A stretch of 10,000 nt of DNA from Rheinheimera sp. (GTDB lineage Bacteria > Pseudomonadota > Gammaproteobacteria > Enterobacterales > Alteromonadaceae), in contig NZ_JAIWOI010000257.1 of NCBI RefSeq assembly GCF_020217005.1, positions 1-10,000 of the forward strand, written 5' to 3'. The notes under the pieces were generated by a model. The model was given only the letters and a program-made list of their open reading frames with translations, was not told the origin of the DNA and did not search any database. The position numbers and the translations under genes were made by a program. Shown piece after piece: positions 7,426 to 10,000 of this stretch; positions within the stretch are counted from its first letter, which is position 1, and every line of letters begins with the position of its first letter.

Positions 7426-9104
7426 TAGATTGCTCCTTGTTTTAACTGAGCTGAAAGCCAGGATGAATTACGCATGGCCAGCGTCATAATGGTCAGGGTA
7501 CAGTTTTTGTGCGGGTTAGATGCAAAGACGCCACCATCCATCACAAAGAGGTTAGGGCAGTCCCAGCTTTGACCCCATTGGTTAGTGACAGAATCTTTTG
7601 GCGAAGCGCCCATACGGGTGGTCCCAACTTCATGGATAATCTCGCCACCTTTTAAAATAGCTTGCTCTGGCGTAGGCAATTCACCGACATCAGCACCCAT
7701 TTCAGCCAAAATAGCTTTTGCTGTTTTCAGACCATGCGCTATTTGCTTCAGCTCATGCTCTGACCATTTCCAATGAAAACGTGCGACCGGAATACCCCAT
7801 TTGTCTTTGACTTCAGGGTCTATATCCATAAAACAATGCTCGTTAGGCACCATTTCGCCACGCAAGGCAAAACCGACGTAAGCGCCGTAGTTGTGTTTGA
7901 CCTGGCGTTTTAAATCTACGCCATAGCCCTGGAAATCGCCTTGCAGGCCAGCACCTGGCTCATTAAAACGAGCGCCAATTTCAAAGTGATAGCCACGAGG
8001 GAAGTCCAGCTCTTTACGTTCCTGCGCTTTGTGACCCCACCATGGAATAAACAAATGGTTGGCGGTGTGGCCATCTTCGTTATAAATAGGACGGCCTTTT
8101 AAAGCGGGCACCATAGCACCGATATTTGCGCCAGTGGAATCCATCAGGTTTTTACCCACCTGACCACTGGAGTTAGCCAGGCCATTCGGGAAACGAGTTG
8201 ATTTTGAATTTAGCAGTATTCGGGCTGATTCACAGGCACTGGCGGCCAGGATCACAGCTTTGGCTTTGAGTTGGTGCACTGTTGAGGTTTTTTTGTCCAC
8301 ATAACTTACGCCTGTCACTTTGCCATGTTCGTCTGTGTCGACTGACTTCACCATAGCGTCTGTGATCACCTGCAAATTCCCCGTGGCTTTGGCCATAGGA
8401 ATAAGGGAAGTGGTGGTTTGGAAAGCAGCACCAATAGAACAGCCATGGCCACAAGGCGTGGCATAAAAACAAGCCGCTCTGTTATCCAAAGGTCGGGTTA
8501 ATACAGCGCGGTGCATAGGTGCTACAGGGATGCCCAATTTTTTGGCGGCTGCTGCTATTAAAAGCTCAGTGATACGTGGCTTTGGCGGCGGTTGCAAAAC
8601 ACCATCTGACGAAGGCGGCATATCATCCAGGCCGGTGTTGGTACCACAAACACCCACTAGCGCTTCGGTCTTATCGTACCAGGGGGCAAGATCTTCATAG
8701 TCAAACGGCCAGTCTGCACCTAAACCATCACGGCTTTTGCCTTTAAAATCGTGTTCGCTGAAACGTAATGAATAACGACCCCAGTGATTGGTGCGGCCAC
8801 CTAACATACGGGCACGCCACCACAGGAACTCAGAGCCGTCCGCTGCCGTATAGGGCTCATTAGGAACGCTCCAGCCACCATCTACGGTCGCGTCGTAAAA
8901 ACCGAAGTCTTTATCTTTATTGCCTGCCCCCATCAAAGGTGCTTCGCCGTTGCGTTTAAACATCGGGCTTTCTGTTTTTGGATCATAGTCACGGCCGGCT
9001 TCGAGCATCAGCACTTTATGCCCGGCTTTGGTCAGCTCATAGGCTGCCATTGAACCACCAGCGCCGGACCCAACCACCAGCACTTCAAAATCAAAATCTT
9101 TCAT
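7425..9104 (-). CDS. GMC family oxidoreductase (FAD sugar dehydrogenase catalytic subunit)
   Basis: The 559-residue protein opens with an FAD-binding Rossmann motif, VVGSGAGGSMAAYEL (residues 10-24), with Glu35 in LEAG as the likely ribose ligand. The C-terminal GMC signatures are HEVGTTRMG (His491) and ASNPHKNCTLT (528-538), which hold the catalytic His/Asn region. Cys212, Cys218 and Cys222 in CFYATPCGHGC give a C-x5-C-x3-C pattern like the 3Fe-4S site of direct-electron-transfer FAD glucose dehydrogenases. It has no signal peptide, so it probably leaves the cytoplasm bound to the Tat-bearing small subunit encoded next. Gene overlaps (TAATG) join it to both neighbours. Relatives oxidise glucose, gluconate, fructose or the C3 hydroxyl of glycosides. 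The adjacent DUF1080 gene makes a glycoside 3-dehydrogenase attractive, but that is inference. No cytochrome c subunit is encoded nearby. Confidence 0.92.
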   Translation of the reverse strand: MKDFDFEVLVVGSGAGGSMAAYELTKAGHKVLMLEAGRDYDPKTESPMFKRNGEAPLMGAGNKDKDFGFYDATVDGGWSVPNEPYTAADGSEFLWWRARMLGGRTNHWGRYSLRFSEHDFKGKSRDGLGADWPFDYEDLAPWYDKTEALVGVCGTNTGLDDMPPSSDGVLQPPPKPRITELLIAAAAKKLGIPVAPMHRAVLTRPLDNRAACFYATPCGHGCSIGAAFQTTTSLIPMAKATGNLQVITDAMVKSVDTDEHGKVTGVSYVDKKTSTVHQLKAKAVILAASACESARILLNSKSTRFPNGLANSSGQVGKNLMDSTGANIGAMVPALKGRPIYNEDGHTANHLFIPWWGHKAQERKELDFPRGYHFEIGARFNEPGAGLQGDFQGYGVDLKRQVKHNYGAYVGFALRGEMVPNEHCFMDIDPEVKDKWGIPVARFHWKWSEHELKQIAHGLKTAKAILAEMGADVGELPTPEQAILKGGEIIHEVGTTRMGASPKDSVTNQWGQSWDCPNLFVMDGGVFASNPHKNCTLTIMTLAMRNSSWLSAQLKQGAI

Positions 9105-9811
9105 TAATTCAGCTCTTTTATTTTGATATTTTTGAACCAGACTCTATCGCCATGGTCCTGTAAACCTATATGACCTTCGCTTGCTTTAGCAAAACCTGGC
9201 CAGTCGGCAAACTTACTTTTTGCTATCAAGCGGTTCCATTCATCGCTGCCTATCGTCACTTTGGCTGTTTGCACTGCGTTTTGCCAAACCGTTAAAGCCG
9301 AGTTCTCCAGGCGGATTTTAGTCGTGTTCCATTCACCTGCTTTTTTGTGCGACTGCTCAGGGGAGGCGATCATGTCGTACAACGATCCTGAGAGGTGAGT
9401 AGCCAGTTTGTTATCCGGGTGACGTTCGTTATCCAGGATCTGAATTTCCGGCGCGTGTGAGTAAATATATTTACCTTTTTCATCGGCTAAAATAAGAATG
9501 CCGCTGTTGCCCACTTCAGCTATTTTCCAGTCGAGAGTCAGCTCAAAATTCTTGTAACTTTGTTTGCTGATCAAATCGCCGCCACCACCAGCCGTTAAGG
9601 CAATGACTCCTTCTTCTACAATCCACTTGGCATTTACTGCTGGCTCTTTAAAGGTGCGCCACTGTGAGAGATCTTTGCCATTAAACAGCAATTGCCAGCC
9701 GTTTGATTTTTCCTCAGCCGTGAGTTGATTGTCTGCAGCCAGAACCGGCATGCTAATCACCGAAAGCAGAGTAAATGCAGCTAAGGATTTGTTTTTTATT
9801 GATAAGATCAA
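9104..9811 (-). CDS. Exported DUF1080 protein (3-keto-disaccharide hydrolase family)
   Basis: The protein has 235 residues with a Sec signal peptide: Lys6/Lys8, a hydrophobic core and LAADN with cleavage near residue 25. The mature part is one DUF1080 (PF06439) jelly-roll domain: GWQLLFNGKDLSQW (38-51), DLISKQSYKNFELTLDWKI with GNSGI to about 105, PEIQILDN (121-128), GSLYDM (142-147), EWNTTKIRLEN near 160-170 and GHIGLQDHGDRVWFKNIKIK (213-232). Members include enzymes that cleave 3-keto-glycosides by an elimination route. The start is TTG at 9809-9811, since no ATG or GTG occurs in frame between it and the upstream stop, and a GGGGG tract lies about seven bases before it. It is the first gene of the operon and overlaps the GMC start as TAATG. 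The periplasmic location matches the Tat-exported dehydrogenase. Family is confident; the exact substrate is unknown. Confidence 0.9.
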   Translation of the reverse strand: MILSIKNKSLAAFTLLSVISMPVLAADNQLTAEEKSNGWQLLFNGKDLSQWRTFKEPAVNAKWIVEEGVIALTAGGGGDLISKQSYKNFELTLDWKIAEVGNSGILILADEKGKYIYSHAPEIQILDNERHPDNKLATHLSGSLYDMIASPEQSHKKAGEWNTTKIRLENSALTVWQNAVQTAKVTIGSDEWNRLIAKSKFADWPGFAKASEGHIGLQDHGDRVWFKNIKIKELN

Positions 9812-9862
9812 GTCGTTACCCCCGTTATCTATTCAATGCTCTGTTGGCATTATTGTAAAAAC

Positions 9863-9961
9863 TCATCAGCGCGCCCCGAAAAAAACAGCCTACTGATGAC
9901 GTGCATGAAACTAATCAAAGCCTAACAGCGACTATTAAATGTTCTCTTCTGAGCTCATCAG
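9863..9961. repeat. Three TCATCAG heptamers upstream of the DUF1080-GMC operon
   Basis: TCATCAG occurs at 9863-9869 and 9955-9961 (both extended by one base to CTCATCAG), and its reverse complement CTGATGA occurs at 9893-9899. All lie within 150 bp upstream of the operon's first codon, where a regulator would bind. No known operator was recognised and chance is possible. Confidence 0.3.
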
Positions 9962-9998
9962 GCGTTCGGCTATAGTGCAGTGTAATCGATTTCATTGC
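9915..9998 (-). CDS. Possible C-terminal tail of an upstream gene
   Basis: One minus-strand frame is open from the right edge to a TGA at 9915-9917, reading about 27 residues (…HYSRTPDELRREHLIVAVRL). The other two minus frames are stopped within the first 30 bases. It could be the end of an upstream gene or a short chance frame. A competing plus-strand frame opens at the ATG 9939-9941 without a clear ribosome binding site. Neither can be settled from this window. Confidence 0.15.
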   Translation of the reverse strand, partial: AMKSITLHYSRTPDELRREHLIVAVRL

Positions 9999-10000
9999 TA

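Noticed and set aside
9939..10000. Start of a plus-strand gene at the right edge (MFSSELIRRS and on)
   Set aside because: No ribosome binding site, only about 20 codons visible and no recognisable motif; a competing minus-strand frame covers the same bases.

Overview
The window reads as ordinary chromosomal DNA of a marine or freshwater gammaproteobacterium. YebG with its LexA box, an OxyR-type KatG, a mid-length dGTPase and a DUF4256 protein, at moderate GC, fit the Alteromonadales/Chromatiales borderland, for example Rheinheimera, Alishewanella or Arsukibacterium. The genus is inferred from the overall look of the proteins, not from a database match. No tRNA, rRNA, CRISPR array, insertion sequence or phage gene is visible.

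Layout. The left edge (1-122, minus) holds the first 40 codons of a patatin-like hydrolase. Upstream of it on the same strand is dgt (184-1455), a dGTP triphosphohydrolase. A gap of about 170 bp separates dgt from the divergent SOS gene yebG (1626-1988), which has a near-consensus LexA box on its promoter. After yebG come an 18-bp palindrome over its stop codon and a terminator. A small transcription unit (about 2255-2619) follows, with an inverted repeat at its promoter, a 49-codon ORF with a good ribosome binding site and a very strong terminator. A leader region of about 390 bp then precedes katG (3014-5212, catalase-peroxidase), which also ends in a strong terminator.

Next on the plus strand is a tight pair (5430-6444): a small exported protein of unknown function and a DUF4256 protein, one base apart. 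A convergent gap with two hairpins (6445-6627) separates them from a minus-strand operon (9811 down to 6628).

That operon has three genes joined by TAATG stop/start overlaps: an exported DUF1080 (3-keto-disaccharide hydrolase family) protein, a GMC flavoprotein with a C-x5-C-x3-C iron-sulfur cysteine pattern, and a gluconate 2-dehydrogenase subunit 3-like protein carrying a Tat motif and a lipobox. By family knowledge they make a plausible periplasmic system: the GMC/subunit 3 pair oxidises a sugar hydroxyl, possibly at C3 of a glycoside, and the DUF1080 protein cleaves the keto-glycoside. The usual cytochrome c partner is not in the window. This operon is the most interesting system here. 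The small unit at 2255-2619 and the exported/DUF4256 pair are the least explained parts.
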